A stretch of 64,000 bases of DNA from Desulfocurvus vexinensis DSM 17965 (GCF_000519125.1 NZ_KI912582.1:62001-126000), one strand, 5' to 3'. Counted from the stretch's first letter, positions 25,275-34,479 are shown. The notes: generated from the letters alone by a model not told the origin. Made by a program: numbers and translations.

Positions 25275-26030
25275 ATGGACCCGATCATCGAACTGCGCGA
25301 CATCCACAAGAGTTTCGGCCCGCAGCACGTGCTGCGCGGGCTGGACCTGGCCGTGCGCCCGGGCAGCGTGAGCGTGGTCATCGGGGGCAGCGGCGGCGGC
25401 AAGTCCGTGCTCATGAAGCACGTCATCGGGCTCATGAAGCCCGACAGCGGCCAGGTGCTGGTGGACGGGCAGGACACGGTGCCGCTCTCCGAGCGCCAGA
25501 TGGCCCCGGTGCGCCGCAAGTTCGGGATGCTCTTCCAGGAGGGCGCGCTGTTCGACTCCATGACCGTGGCCGAGAACGTGGCCTTCCCCCTGGCCGAGCA
25601 CAGCGGGCTGCCCCGGCGCGAAATCGAGGCCGTGGTGCAGGCCAAGCTGGCCGCCGTGGGCCTTGCGGGCATGGGCTACAAGATGCCCGGCGAGCTTTCG
25701 GGCGGCATGCGCAAGCGCGTGGGCCTGGCCCGGGCCATCGCCCTGGACCCCAAGATCGTGCTCTTCGACGAGCCGACCTCGGGGCTGGACCCGGTCATGG
25801 CCGCCAACATCAACGAGCTTATTTTGCAGACGCGCGGCGAGTTCGGCGCGACGTGCCTGGTCATCAGCCATGACATCCGCGCCACGTTTTCCATCGCCGA
25901 CGAGGTGTTCATGCTGTACGATGGCCGGATCATCGCCAGCGGCCCCCCCGAGGCCATCCGCGACAGCGCGGACCCGGTGGTGCGCCAGTTCATCCGGGGC
26001 GAGGCCAGGGGGCCGATCACCATAGCTTAA
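25275..26030 (+). CDS. mlaF: MlaF family lipid ABC transporter ATPase
   Basis: 251 residues, the nucleotide-binding subunit that powers MlaE. Walker A is GGSGGGKSVLMKH, the signature is ELSGGMRKRVGLARA, Walker B is IVLFDEPTSGLDP and the switch His is in VISHDIRAT. It sits in the operon ten bases after mlaE and 45 bases before mlaD. Confidence 0.96.
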   Translation: MDPIIELRDIHKSFGPQHVLRGLDLAVRPGSVSVVIGGSGGGKSVLMKHVIGLMKPDSGQVLVDGQDTVPLSERQMAPVRRKFGMLFQEGALFDSMTVAENVAFPLAEHSGLPRREIEAVVQAKLAAVGLAGMGYKMPGELSGGMRKRVGLARAIALDPKIVLFDEPTSGLDPVMAANINELILQTRGEFGATCLVISHDIRATFSIADEVFMLYDGRIIASGPPEAIRDSADPVVRQFIRGEARGPITIA

Positions 26031-26075
26031 GGAGCGGGACCGGAGCGCCGGCCCGCGCAACGCGGAGTGACGAAC

Positions 26076-27578
26076 ATGGCCTTCAAGACAGGCACCGAGA
26101 TCAAGGTCGGCGTATTCGTGTTCCTGGCCCTGGTGGGGCTGGCGTTCATGTCGCTGCAGGTGGGCAGCGGAGCGCTGTTTACCCGGGGCACCTACGAGCT
26201 GGTGGTCTACTTCGACAACGTCACCGGCCTGAAGGCCGACTCCCCGGTGGAGGTGGCGGGCATCGAGGTGGGCCGGGTGCGGGCCATCACCCTGGAAGAC
26301 GGGCGCGCCCGGCTGACCTTGGAGCTTGCCAGGGCCGTCAAGGTGCCCGCCGACACCGTGGCCAGCATCAAGTCGCGCGGGGTGCTGGGCGACAAGTACG
26401 TGGACCTGTCGGGCGGCAGCCCCGACGCCCCCGAGCTGGCCGCTGGCGGCGTGCTCACCCGCTCGGACCGCAGCGCCGACCTGGAGGTGCTCTTCCAGAA
26501 GGTCGGCCAGATCGCCGACGACATCGGGCTGGTGGCCAAGAGCGTGTCCAACGTCTTCAGCGGGCCCCAGGGCGAGCAGAACCTGCGCCTGACCTTCGAC
26601 AGCCTGCGCGACCTGACCGTGACCCTGAACCAGATGGTCCAGCAGAACGTGCAGAGCGTGAACCTCATCGTGGAGAACCTGCGCGAGTTCTCCGGCGACC
26701 TGCGCCATATCAGCGGCGCCAACCGCGACGGCATCGACAACATCGTGGCCAACTTCGAGGCCGCCTCGGCCCAGATGAGCCAGACCCTTGAGCGCGTGAA
26801 CTCCGTCATGGCCAAGATCGACGAGGGCCAGGGCGCGGCGGGCCGGATGATCAACGACCAGGAAATGGGCGACGACCTGCGCCAGGCCGTGGCCTCCCTG
26901 GAGAGCGTGGCCACCAAGATCGACGAGGGCAAGGGCTCCCTGGGGCGGCTCATCAACGACGACACAACCTCCAAGGAGCTGGACAAGGCCCTGGAAGGCA
27001 TCAACAAATACCTGGAAAAGCAGGACACCTTCCGCACCACCTTGGACTTCCGCTCCGAGGTGCTGGCCGACAGCGGCAACGTCAAGTCCTACCTCGACCT
27101 GACCCTGCAACCCTCCGAGGACCACTACTACATCCTGGGCGTGGTGGCCGACCCCGAGGGCCGCACCCGCGAAACCGAGACCGTGACCCATACCTGGGTC
27201 GGCGGCAGCTACAGCGAGCGCCGCGAGATCGAGGAGAAGACCGAGCGCGACAAGATCGCCTTCAACGCCCAGATCGCCAAGCGCTGGCACAACGTGGCCC
27301 TGCGCGGCGGCCTGTTCGAGTCCACCGGCGGCGTGGGCGCGGACCTCTACCTGTGGGACGACCGCGTGCGCCTGTACGCCGAGGCCTTCGACTTCGACAA
27401 GGACGACCCGCCGCACCTCAAGGCCGGAGGGCGCCTGTACTTCCTCAAGAACTTCTACGTCACCGCCGGGGTGGACAACTTCGCCACGGACGCGGCCTTC
27501 TTCGGCGGCCTGGGCCTGTCGTTCACCGACGACGACCTGAAGTACATCATGACCAGCGCGCCCATCCCGGGCAACTAG
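26076..27578 (+). CDS. mlaD: MCE/MlaD protein with long helical region and C-terminal beta-barrel-like domain
   Basis: 500 residues from ATG 26076 (GGAG at the right distance; a GTG three codons earlier is possible). One N-terminal membrane anchor (VGVFVFLALVGLAFMSL) precedes an MCE domain at about 40-120 (FDNVTGLKADSPVEVAGIEV). A long helical region follows, with two copies of KIDEG-x-G-x2-GR-x-IND (about 250-300). The last 190 residues alternate polar and hydrophobic positions with many Gly and aromatic residues (ADLYLWDDRVRLYAEAFDF), as in outer-membrane barrels. This could let one protein span from inner to outer membrane, which would explain the absence of MlaC and MlaA. E. coli MlaD, at about 180 residues, lacks all but the first two parts. 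Confidence 0.9.
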   Translation: MAFKTGTEIKVGVFVFLALVGLAFMSLQVGSGALFTRGTYELVVYFDNVTGLKADSPVEVAGIEVGRVRAITLEDGRARLTLELARAVKVPADTVASIKSRGVLGDKYVDLSGGSPDAPELAAGGVLTRSDRSADLEVLFQKVGQIADDIGLVAKSVSNVFSGPQGEQNLRLTFDSLRDLTVTLNQMVQQNVQSVNLIVENLREFSGDLRHISGANRDGIDNIVANFEAASAQMSQTLERVNSVMAKIDEGQGAAGRMINDQEMGDDLRQAVASLESVATKIDEGKGSLGRLINDDTTSKELDKALEGINKYLEKQDTFRTTLDFRSEVLADSGNVKSYLDLTLQPSEDHYYILGVVADPEGRTRETETVTHTWVGGSYSERREIEEKTERDKIAFNAQIAKRWHNVALRGGLFESTGGVGADLYLWDDRVRLYAEAFDFDKDDPPHLKAGGRLYFLKNFYVTAGVDNFATDAAFFGGLGLSFTDDDLKYIMTSAPIPGN

Positions 27579-27586
27579 GCCGCGCC

Positions 27587-28102
27587 GTGAGGATCGCCGT
27601 CATCTCCGACACCCACGCGTATGCGCCCTCGCCGTGGATGCAGGCCGTGTACCAGACCTACCTGGAGCCCGCCGACGTGCTCGTGCACTGCGGCGACATG
27701 ACCGGGCAGGCGCTGTGGTCGTTCTTTCTCCAGCACCCGCGCTTTTTCGCCGTGGCGGGCAACATGTGCGAGTGGGAGCTGTCGCGCGAGCTGGAGCAGC
27801 GCGTGTCGTTCACGGCGGGCGGGCTGACGGTGGGCGTGGCCCACGGCTGGGGGCAGGACCGCCAGGGCCTGTCGCACAAGGTGGCCGAGGCCTTCGGCCC
27901 GGGCTACGACCTCATCTGCTTCGGCCACACCCACACCCCGGAGTGGACCCGCCACGGCCAGGCCTGGGTGGTCAACCCCGGCAGCCTGCGCGAGGCGGGC
28001 AACGCCCCGACCCTGGCCTACGTCCACATCGGCCCGGACGGCGCCCTGACCCACGAGGCCGTGGCCGTGCCGCGCATGATCGGCACCGTGAGCGCCGGAT
28101 AG
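27587..28102 (+). CDS. YfcE/MJ0936-type metallophosphoesterase
   Basis: 171 residues, cytosolic. Calcineurin-like metal motifs are ISDTHAY, HCGDMTG, AGNMCEW (in place of GNCD), VAHGWG and FGHTHTPEW. The start is GTG 27587, nine bases after mlaD. Such proteins hydrolyse phosphodiesters with Mn; the substrate is unknown. The GNMCEW variant replaces the usual GNCD, but the Asn ligand is kept. Confidence 0.9.
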   Translation: MRIAVISDTHAYAPSPWMQAVYQTYLEPADVLVHCGDMTGQALWSFFLQHPRFFAVAGNMCEWELSRELEQRVSFTAGGLTVGVAHGWGQDRQGLSHKVAEAFGPGYDLICFGHTHTPEWTRHGQAWVVNPGSLREAGNAPTLAYVHIGPDGALTHEAVAVPRMIGTVSAG

Positions 28103-28357
28103 CGCCCCGGCCCGGCGCTTCGCCCGCCGCCGTTCCCTTCGCCTTCCGTCCTCCCGATTTCCGCGCCGCTTTCCGCCCCCGCCCGGGGCCGCGTGGATGT
28201 TCCGCGCGCGGACGCTTTGTTGCCCTTTTTCGTTCCCCCCACCCTGGGCCGCGCGCCGCCCCCTGCGCGCGCTGGCTCGCCGCCCGGGCATCCCCAGACG
28301 GCGGCACCGGAGCCCCAGGCCCGGGCGCAGCCGGGCCCCCCGCGCCCGCAAGGCCGC
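28103..28357. other. Spacer between phosphoesterase and flagellin terminator
   Basis: GC-rich sequence with Pro/Arg-type shadow frames on both strands. I see no gene, promoter or RNA in it. Confidence 0.4.
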
Positions 28358-28389
28358 AACAAAGAGCCCCCCTTCCGGAGAAGGGGGGC
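28358..28389 (-). terminator. Flagellin terminator
   Basis: On the minus strand GCCCCCCTTC pairs with GAAGGGGGGC across a TCCG loop, followed by TCTTTGTT, 65 bases after the flagellin stop. Confidence 0.85.
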
Positions 28390-28453
28390 CTTGGTGTGCA
28401 TGGCTGGCTCCATGCGTGGCGCGCAGCCGACGCGGACTGCGCCGCCGGTGCCC

Positions 28454-29347
28454 TTAGCCGCCCAAGAGCTGCATGGCCAGACGCGGCAGGCTGTTGGCCT
28501 GGGCCAGCATGGCCACTGCGGCCTGGGACTTGATCTGCTGACGCACGAACTCGGTCATTTCCAGGGCCACGTCCACGTCGGAGATGCGCGACTCAGAGGC
28601 CTGGAGGTTTTCGGACTGGATCTGCAGGTTGGAGATGGTGTTCTGCAACCGATTCTGCAGGGCGCCCAGGTTGGCGCGGATGTTGTCCTTGGAGATGATG
28701 GCTTCGTTGATGCCATCCAGGGCGTTCTGCGCGGCGGACTGCGTGGAGATGGTGTAGCCCGCTCCGGTGGGGTCGGACTGGTTGCCGACGCCCAGGGCCG
28801 AGGCCGTGGAGTTGTTGATCTGGATGTAGTAGTAGTCCTCGGAGCAGTCGTTGGCCGTGCCGAAGTGGATCTTCATCTTGCCGGTGGACACCAGCCCGGA
28901 ACCGTCGTGCGCGCTGCCGGACAGGTTGCCGTTGAGCAGGTAGATGCCGTTGAAGTCCGTGGCGTTGGCGATGCGGGTGATTTCCGAAGCCATGGCCTGG
29001 TACTCGGAGTCGATGATCAGGCGCTGGTCGGAGTTGTAGGTGCCCGTGGCCGCCTGTTCCGCCAGCTCCTTCATGCGGATCAGCTTCTCGTCGATGACGC
29101 CCAGGGCGCCGTCGGCGGTCTGGATCAGCGAGATGGCATCGTTGGCGTTGCGGACACCCTGGTTCAGGGCGGCGATGTCCGCGCGCATGAGCTCGCGGAT
29201 GGCCAGGCCGGCTGCGTCGTCGGCGGCGTTGCCCACGCGCAGGCCCGAGGACAGGCGACGGGTCGACGTGCCCAGGGCCCCGAAGGAGATGCTGAGGTTG
29301 CGGGCGGCGTTGGTCGCCATCAAGTTGTGGTTGATAACCAGAGACAT
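28454..29347 (-). CDS. fliC: Flagellin
   Basis: 297 residues, the filament subunit secreted by the flagellar type III system and assembled outside the cell. The conserved N-terminal D0/D1 helices (MSLVINHNLMATNAARNL, then RLSSGLRVGNAADDAAGLAI) and the C-terminal D1/D0 (NLGALQNRLQNTISNLQ to the final LARLAMQLLGG-like end) are both complete. The central variable region is short. AAGGAGG precedes the ATG. It is transcribed alone from a sigma-28 promoter and ended by a hairpin. No chaperone or glycosylation gene is next to it. Confidence 0.97.
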   Translation of the reverse strand: MSLVINHNLMATNAARNLSISFGALGTSTRRLSSGLRVGNAADDAAGLAIRELMRADIAALNQGVRNANDAISLIQTADGALGVIDEKLIRMKELAEQAATGTYNSDQRLIIDSEYQAMASEITRIANATDFNGIYLLNGNLSGSAHDGSGLVSTGKMKIHFGTANDCSEDYYYIQINNSTASALGVGNQSDPTGAGYTISTQSAAQNALDGINEAIISKDNIRANLGALQNRLQNTISNLQIQSENLQASESRISDVDVALEMTEFVRQQIKSQAAVAMLAQANSLPRLAMQLLGG

Positions 29348-29417
29348 GCGGTTTTCCCTCCTTAGAATGGTTTTGCAGCTTCCGTGCTGCGTTCAGGGTT
29401 GCGCCGTGTTGATTTCG

Positions 29418-29445
29418 TATTCGGCTGGCGCGGAGCAAAAGTTTA
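29418..29445 (-). promoter_or_regulatory. Sigma-28 (FliA) promoter of flagellin
   Basis: Minus-strand TAAACTTT (29438-29445), 12 bases, GCCGAATA (29418-29425), against the consensus TAAAGTTT-N11-GCCGATAA. It lies about 70 bases before the flagellin start. Confidence 0.8.
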
Positions 29446-29570
29446 GGGCGCCCGCGCAAAAACACGCCCGGGCCACAGGGGCCGGGGCGTGGTCCGGGCC
29501 GGTGGGTCCGGCGGGCAATGGCCCGGGCATCCATGGCCGGGGCGGGTTGCGGCGGGGGTACGGAGGGGGC

Positions 29571-30716
29571 TCAGTCCGTCCGGGGGGCTTCGGGAAAAAG
29601 ATTGCCGATGATGGCGTCGGAGACGAGCATCCCCGGGCGGGTCAGGCGCAGGCGGCCCCCGGAAATGCGGATCAGGTCGCGCTGGCGCAGGGCGCGGATC
29701 ATGGGCTCGTTTTTGGCCAGCAGGTCGTGCCCGGCGGCCTTGCGGTAGGCCGCGAGGTCCAGCCCGCGCGTGGTGCGCAGGCGCAGCATGACCAGCTCGC
29801 GCAGGCGCGTCTGGTGGTCCAGGGCCTCGGCGTCCGTGCCCAGGGTGCCCGCCTGCACGGCGGCGGCGTAGGCGTCCAGGCCTTCGGGGTTCTTCCAGCG
29901 CCGGGCCCCCAGGGTGGAGACCGCCGCCGGGCCCAGGCCCAGGTAGGGCCTGCCTTCCCAGTAGCCCGTGTTGTGGCGGCTCTCGAAGCCCATGCGCGCG
30001 TGGTTGGAAATCTCGTATTGCAGGTAGCCTTCGGATTCCAGGAATTCGCCGCCCTGCAGGTACATGCGCTGCTGCTCGGTCTCGTCGGGCAGCTCCAGGT
30101 CCGTTTCGCGGTCCAGGCGTTCCAGGTGCGTGCCGGGCTCGATGGTCAGCCCGTAGCAGGAGATGTGCTGCGGGCCCAGGCGGGTGGCCTTCTTGAGGTT
30201 GGCCAGCCAGTGGTGCAGCCGCTGGCCGGGCAGGCCCCAGATGAGGTCCAGGGAGACGGAGCGAAAGCCCGCGCCCTGGGCCAGGCGCACGGCGGCCTCG
30301 GCCTGTTCGGCGCTGTGCGGGCGGCCCAGGCGCGTCAGGTCGTTGTCGTCGAAGCTCTGCACGCCGATGGACAGCCGCGTTACGCCCAGGCGGCGCAGCA
30401 CTTCCATGAGCGTCCAGTCGGCCACGGAGTCGGGGTTGGCCTCCAGGCCGAATTCCAGGCCCGGGGCGAAGGTGAAGTTCGCGCGCAGGGCGCGCACCAG
30501 CCGCTCCAGGAGCGCCGGAGGCAACAGGCTCGGCGTGCCGCCGCCCAGGTGCAGGGTCTCGACCTGCGGGCGCCTCAGGCGCTTGCCCCACAGGGCGGCC
30601 TCGGCTTCGAGCAGCTCCACGTAGCGGAGCATCTGCCCCGGGCCGGGCACCACGGAGTGGAAGGCGCAGTAGTGGCACTTGCGCCGGCAGAAAGGCACGT
30701 GGACGTAGAGCAGCAT
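29571..30716 (-). CDS. hemW: Radical SAM HemW-type heme chaperone
   Basis: 381 residues. The radical-SAM cysteines C10, C14 and C17 lie in PFCRRKCHYC near the N-terminus. The GGGTPS motif, the family blocks SIGVQSFDDNDL and DLIWGLPGQ, and the C-terminal HemW domain follow. HemW proteins carry heme for insertion into membrane cytochromes, and are often misnamed as oxygen-independent coproporphyrinogen oxidases. This fits an organism with many multiheme cytochromes. Last gene of a minus-strand set with queH and a membrane protein; 14 bases separate it from the preceding gene. Confidence 0.92.
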   Translation of the reverse strand: MLLYVHVPFCRRKCHYCAFHSVVPGPGQMLRYVELLEAEAALWGKRLRRPQVETLHLGGGTPSLLPPALLERLVRALRANFTFAPGLEFGLEANPDSVADWTLMEVLRRLGVTRLSIGVQSFDDNDLTRLGRPHSAEQAEAAVRLAQGAGFRSVSLDLIWGLPGQRLHHWLANLKKATRLGPQHISCYGLTIEPGTHLERLDRETDLELPDETEQQRMYLQGGEFLESEGYLQYEISNHARMGFESRHNTGYWEGRPYLGLGPAAVSTLGARRWKNPEGLDAYAAAVQAGTLGTDAEALDHQTRLRELVMLRLRTTRGLDLAAYRKAAGHDLLAKNEPMIRALRQRDLIRISGGRLRLTRPGMLVSDAIIGNLFPEAPRTD

Positions 30717-30730
30717 GGCGGGCCCCGGGG

Positions 30731-31114
30731 TTAGCCCCTGCGCCCCACGGCGGCCCGGGCCAGGGCCAGCCCGCCCAGGGCGGCCAGCGCGCCGTGCAGG
30801 GCGGCGGGCAGGGCGTAGAGCAGGGCCGTGCCCGCCAGGCCCGGAGCCAGCAGGTCGGTGTAGCCCCCGCCCGCCACCCGGGCCGTCAGGGTGTAGAGGA
30901 AATAGGGGTAGGCCCCGCCGCTCAGGTACGCCAGGGCCGCGTAGGCCAGCACGTGCAGGGTGCAGAAGCCCGTGGCCGCCAGCAGGCGGTTGACGCGGTA
31001 GCGCGCCAGGCCCACCAGCAGCGGCGGCAGGGCCAGCCCGGCCAGGTGCAGCGCCCCGGGCAGGTTGCCCGCGCCCAGGTACAGGGCGCCCAGGTAGACG
31101 GCGCGGTCGATCAC
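30731..31114 (-). CDS. Hypothetical membrane protein
   Basis: 127 residues with three or four hydrophobic segments (LAGLALPPLLVGLARY, GFCTLHVLAYAALAYL, LAGTALLYALPAALHGAL). The ATG overlaps the queH stop by four bases and hemW follows after 14 bases, so it is a translationally coupled member of this operon. No family is recognised and no charged or catalytic motif is evident. Confidence 0.65.
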   Translation of the reverse strand: MIDRAVYLGALYLGAGNLPGALHLAGLALPPLLVGLARYRVNRLLAATGFCTLHVLAYAALAYLSGGAYPYFLYTLTARVAGGGYTDLLAPGLAGTALLYALPAALHGALAALGGLALARAAVGRRG

Positions 31115-31746
31115 GGCCCGGGCTCCGGGGCCGGGGGTGCGGCGGGGGCGTTGCCCGGCGCGGCGCCTTCGGGCTGCGGCCCGGGGGCTGCGGCCCCGGG
31201 CGGCGGGCTGTCCAGCTCGGCGCGGTAGCGCTCGTTCTCGCTGTACAGGCAGCCGCAGTATTGCTGGCGGTAGACGCCCCAGGCCTTTGACGCCTCGATG
31301 CCCTCGGTCCAGCCCGCGCGCCAGTCTTCGTAATGGAAGGCCGGGCCGCCCCCGGCAGCCAGGTCGCGGCCCAGGGCGGCGATGGCCGCATGCTTCTGGA
31401 AACGGCTGTAGAGCAGGGTGGTGGAGAAGGCGTCGAAGCCGCCCCGGCGGGCGATCTGCGCCGTGCGCTCCAGGCGCATGTGGTAGCAGTAGTGGCAGCG
31501 GTTGTCCTCGCGCTGGGCCACGGCGCGGAACCAGTCCTGCGGGCGGTATTCGTCGTCCTTGAACAGCACGCGCACGCCCAGGCGCGCGGCCACCTGCGCG
31601 GTCCCGTCGCGGCGGCGCTTGTATTCCATGAGCGGGTGGATGTTCGGGTTCACGAACAGCCCCGTGACCTCCACCCCGGCCTCTTGCAGGCGGCGGATGG
31701 GGGCGATGGCGCAGGGGCCGCAGCAGATGTGCAGGAGCAGCTTCAT
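31111..31746 (-). CDS. queH: Epoxyqueuosine reductase QueH
   Basis: 211 residues. QueH reduces epoxyqueuosine to queuosine in tRNA, replacing QueG. Diagnostic cysteine pairs are present: CCGPC at residues 8-12, CHYCYHMRLERT in the middle and QQYCGCLYSE near the C-terminus. These hold the Fe-S cluster and the second metal site. The last 35 residues are a Pro/Ala-rich tail not found in shorter homologues. ATG 31746 comes 83 bases after rng, and the stop overlaps the next gene by ATGA. Confidence 0.93.
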   Translation of the reverse strand: MKLLLHICCGPCAIAPIRRLQEAGVEVTGLFVNPNIHPLMEYKRRRDGTAQVAARLGVRVLFKDDEYRPQDWFRAVAQREDNRCHYCYHMRLERTAQIARRGGFDAFSTTLLYSRFQKHAAIAALGRDLAAGGGPAFHYEDWRAGWTEGIEASKAWGVYRQQYCGCLYSENERYRAELDSPPPGAAAPGPQPEGAAPGNAPAAPPAPEPGP

Positions 31747-31829
31747 GGGCAGGTTCCCCGGCCCGGGGGCCGGGCGCGCGGCCCGGCGGCGGACGGCGCG
31801 GGGAGGGCCTCCCCGCGCCGCACCGGGGC

Positions 31830-33290
31830 CTATTGCGGCAGGATGGCGATCTGCACGCCGAATTCGCGTTCCATGTCCAGCAGCAGGGCGCGCTTGGTGT
31901 TGCTGATGTAGGCCATGAGCTCCTGGTCGCAGCGGAAGTCCACCACGTGGTCGTGGCCGTTCTTGCGCAGCTTGCGGCGCAGCTCCTTCAGGGCCTGCAC
32001 GGCCTGCCATTCCAGGTTGCGGCGGGTGCCCGTGCCGCCGCAGCAGGGGCACGGCTCGGTGGACACCGCCAGGGCCGAGGAGCCCAGGCGCTGGCGCACC
32101 AGCTCCAGCAGCCCGAAGCGCGACAGGCGGCCCACGTCGGTGCGCGCGCGGTCGTTCTTCATGGCCGTGCGCAGGGTCTTTTCCACGTCGCGGCAGTGGT
32201 TCTTGTCCTTCATCTCGATGAAGTCGATGACCACCTGCCCGCCGATGTCGCGCAGCACGAGCTGGCGCGCGATCTCCTCGGCGGCTTCCATGTTGGTCTT
32301 GAGGGCCATGTCGCGGAAGTTCTTCTTGCCGCCGATCTTGCCGGAGTTGATGTCCACGGCGGTCAGGGCCTCGGTGGCGTCGATGACCAGCTGCCCGCCG
32401 CTGGGCAGGGGCACCTCGCGGCCATAGATGGCCTGGATCTGCTTGTCCAGCCCGAAGCGCTCCCACATGCCGCGCTCGGGGTCGGCGTGGTGCTTGACCA
32501 GGTTGGGCCGGCGCGGGAAGACCAGCGCGGCCATTTCCTTGACCTGCTCGGAGGTGTCCTTGTCGTCCACCCAGATCTCGCCGACCTCGGTGGAGAGGTA
32601 GTCGCGGATGGCCCGCGAGGCGAGGTCCATCTCCTGGTAGCACATGCAGGGGGCGTCCTGGCTCACACCCTTCTTGCGCACGTCGGCCCACAGGCGCTTG
32701 AGGAATTTCAGGTCCTTGGTCAGCTGGGTCTTGTTCACGTCCAGGCTGGCGGTGCGCACGATGACGCCGATGCCAGCCCCGAGGTTCAGCTCGTCCACCA
32801 CCTCGCGCAGCTTCTCGCGCTCCTTGTCATCCTCGATCTTGCGCGAGATGCCGACCTGCTCGCGGCCCAGGGTCAGCACGAAATAGCGCCCGGGCAGGGA
32901 GAGGAAGGTGGTGACGAAGGCGCCCTTGCGCCCGGTGGGCTCCTTGACGACCTGGATGAGCACTTCCTGGCCGGGGCGCAGCACCTTCTGGATGGGCGGG
33001 TACTTGAAGCCCTTCTTGGCGGGCTCGTCCTCGACGTAATATTCGGGATGGACCTCGTCGATCTGCAAAAAGCCGTTGCGCTCGGCGCCGTAGTTCACGA
33101 AGGCGGCCTGGAGGTTGGGGTCGATGTTGTTGATGACCCCCTTGTAGATGTTGCCCTTGGTCTTGGCCTGGTGGACCATCTCCACGTAGTATTCGCGGAT
33201 CTTGCCGTCCTCGGCCAGGGCCACTTCGACCTGTTCGCCGGGCAGCACGCTGATGAACATCTTTTCCTTGATTTTTCTGGGCATGGTCAT
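31830..33290 (-). CDS. rng: Ribonuclease E/G family endoribonuclease
   Basis: 486 residues, the length of RNase G rather than full RNase E. The S1 RNA-binding region (GNIYKGVINNIDPNLQAAF, then ERNGFLQIDEVHPEY) is followed by the RNase H-like catalytic domain with the metal-ligand segment TAVDINSGK and by the zinc-link CPCCGGTG. It processes 16S rRNA 5' ends and mRNA in the cytosol. An alternative start two codons later (MPRKIKEK) is possible. It leads the minus-strand run rng-queH-membrane protein-hemW. Confidence 0.94.
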   Translation of the reverse strand: MTMPRKIKEKMFISVLPGEQVEVALAEDGKIREYYVEMVHQAKTKGNIYKGVINNIDPNLQAAFVNYGAERNGFLQIDEVHPEYYVEDEPAKKGFKYPPIQKVLRPGQEVLIQVVKEPTGRKGAFVTTFLSLPGRYFVLTLGREQVGISRKIEDDKEREKLREVVDELNLGAGIGVIVRTASLDVNKTQLTKDLKFLKRLWADVRKKGVSQDAPCMCYQEMDLASRAIRDYLSTEVGEIWVDDKDTSEQVKEMAALVFPRRPNLVKHHADPERGMWERFGLDKQIQAIYGREVPLPSGGQLVIDATEALTAVDINSGKIGGKKNFRDMALKTNMEAAEEIARQLVLRDIGGQVVIDFIEMKDKNHCRDVEKTLRTAMKNDRARTDVGRLSRFGLLELVRQRLGSSALAVSTEPCPCCGGTGTRRNLEWQAVQALKELRRKLRKNGHDHVVDFRCDQELMAYISNTKRALLLDMEREFGVQIAILPQ

Positions 33291-33374
33291 ACCTCGTCAT
33301 GCGAAAGCGTTGACGGACGCGGCGGCCTGCGGCGTGGCCCGGGAAGACTCCGGGCGCGCCCGGCGGGGGCGGCC

Positions 33375-34382
33375 TCAGCCCTGCCTGAGGGCGTGGTAGG
33401 CGTCCCCGCCGCTGGCGGTGGTCCGCAGCCTGCCCTGGGTCGCCAGGGCCTCCAGGGCCCGGCGGACCGCCTCGGGGGGCAGGTCCAGGGCCTGGGCGAG
33501 CTGGGCCGCGGTCTGCGGCCTGCGCTCGATGGATGCGGTCACCCGCTCCTGGGCGGCGCTGTCCGCGTCGGCGGGGCGGGGCGGGTGGCCCTGGCCCGGA
33601 GCCGACGCGGCGTCCGTGGAAAATTGCCTGGCCCCGCCGGGGCGGGGCGTCGTCGTGTCGCCGGGGCGGCCCGTGGCCAGGGGCGCGAGGGTGGCGCGCC
33701 AGCGGGCCAGGGTTTCGTCGCAAACCGGGCTCGCGCTGGCCAGGGTGCCGGGGCGGGTCATGGTCACCACGTCCACGCGGTCGGCCCCAAGCCCGGCGAT
33801 GAACTGGCGCAGCAGGGCCAGGTTCGCGTCCGAATCGTTGTATCCGGCGACAAGCAGCACCTCCAGCAGCAGGCGGCCCGTGAATTCCTTGCGGAAGTCG
33901 AGCAGCCCCTGGGCGAGGGCCGAAAGGTCCACCTCCGGGTGCGGGCGGTTCACGCGGCGCAACTCGGCGGGGACCAGGGAATCCAGGGAGGGCAGCACGG
34001 CGTCGGCCAGGGCCAGCTCGCGCCGGACCTGCGGGTCGTGCAGCAGGGTGGAGTTGGTCAGCACGGCGACGGGCGTATGCGGAAATATGCGTCGGATGCC
34101 CTGGATGACTGCGCCCATGTCGCTGTTCAGTGTCGGCTCACCCTTGCCCCCCAGTGTCACGTAGTCCGGTTCCTGGTGCGCCTGCTCCTTCCAGTGCGCC
34201 AGTTCATCAAGGATGTCCTGCGCGGGCACGTAGGGCTTGCGCTGCGTGGTCAGGCAGGTGGTACGCCCCACCTCGCAGTACACGCAGTCCATGGTGCACA
34301 CGGTGTCCCCGGTCAGGTCCAGACCCAGGGAGAGCCCGAGGCGCCCCGAGCGCACCGGGCCGAATACGTATCGATAGGCCAA
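33375..34382 (-). CDS. Radical SAM protein fused to a C-terminal winged-helix domain
   Basis: 335 residues with a TTG start at 34382. Cluster cysteines C29, C33 and C36 (CTMDCVYC) precede LGGKGEPTLNS and NSTLLHDP, the signature of a radical-SAM group found in anaerobes whose reaction is not settled. After about residue 225 comes a Pro/Thr-rich linker, then about 60 residues that look like a winged helix (AAQLAQALDLPPEAVRRAL). The fusion suggests nucleic-acid or partner binding. It is 84 bases upstream of rng on the same strand and divergent from trmI, a setting of RNA-related genes. The weak start codon leaves the N-terminus somewhat open. Confidence 0.82.
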   Translation of the reverse strand: MAYRYVFGPVRSGRLGLSLGLDLTGDTVCTMDCVYCEVGRTTCLTTQRKPYVPAQDILDELAHWKEQAHQEPDYVTLGGKGEPTLNSDMGAVIQGIRRIFPHTPVAVLTNSTLLHDPQVRRELALADAVLPSLDSLVPAELRRVNRPHPEVDLSALAQGLLDFRKEFTGRLLLEVLLVAGYNDSDANLALLRQFIAGLGADRVDVVTMTRPGTLASASPVCDETLARWRATLAPLATGRPGDTTTPRPGGARQFSTDAASAPGQGHPPRPADADSAAQERVTASIERRPQTAAQLAQALDLPPEAVRRALEALATQGRLRTTASGGDAYHALRQG

Positions 34383-34479
34383 CGTTGCGTGTTCCTCGTA
34401 AACCGTTTACCCCGGGAGGATGCGGGCCAGCCCTTGACGCGGCGGTCACAACCGCCTACCCACCCGCCTGGAGGTCACG

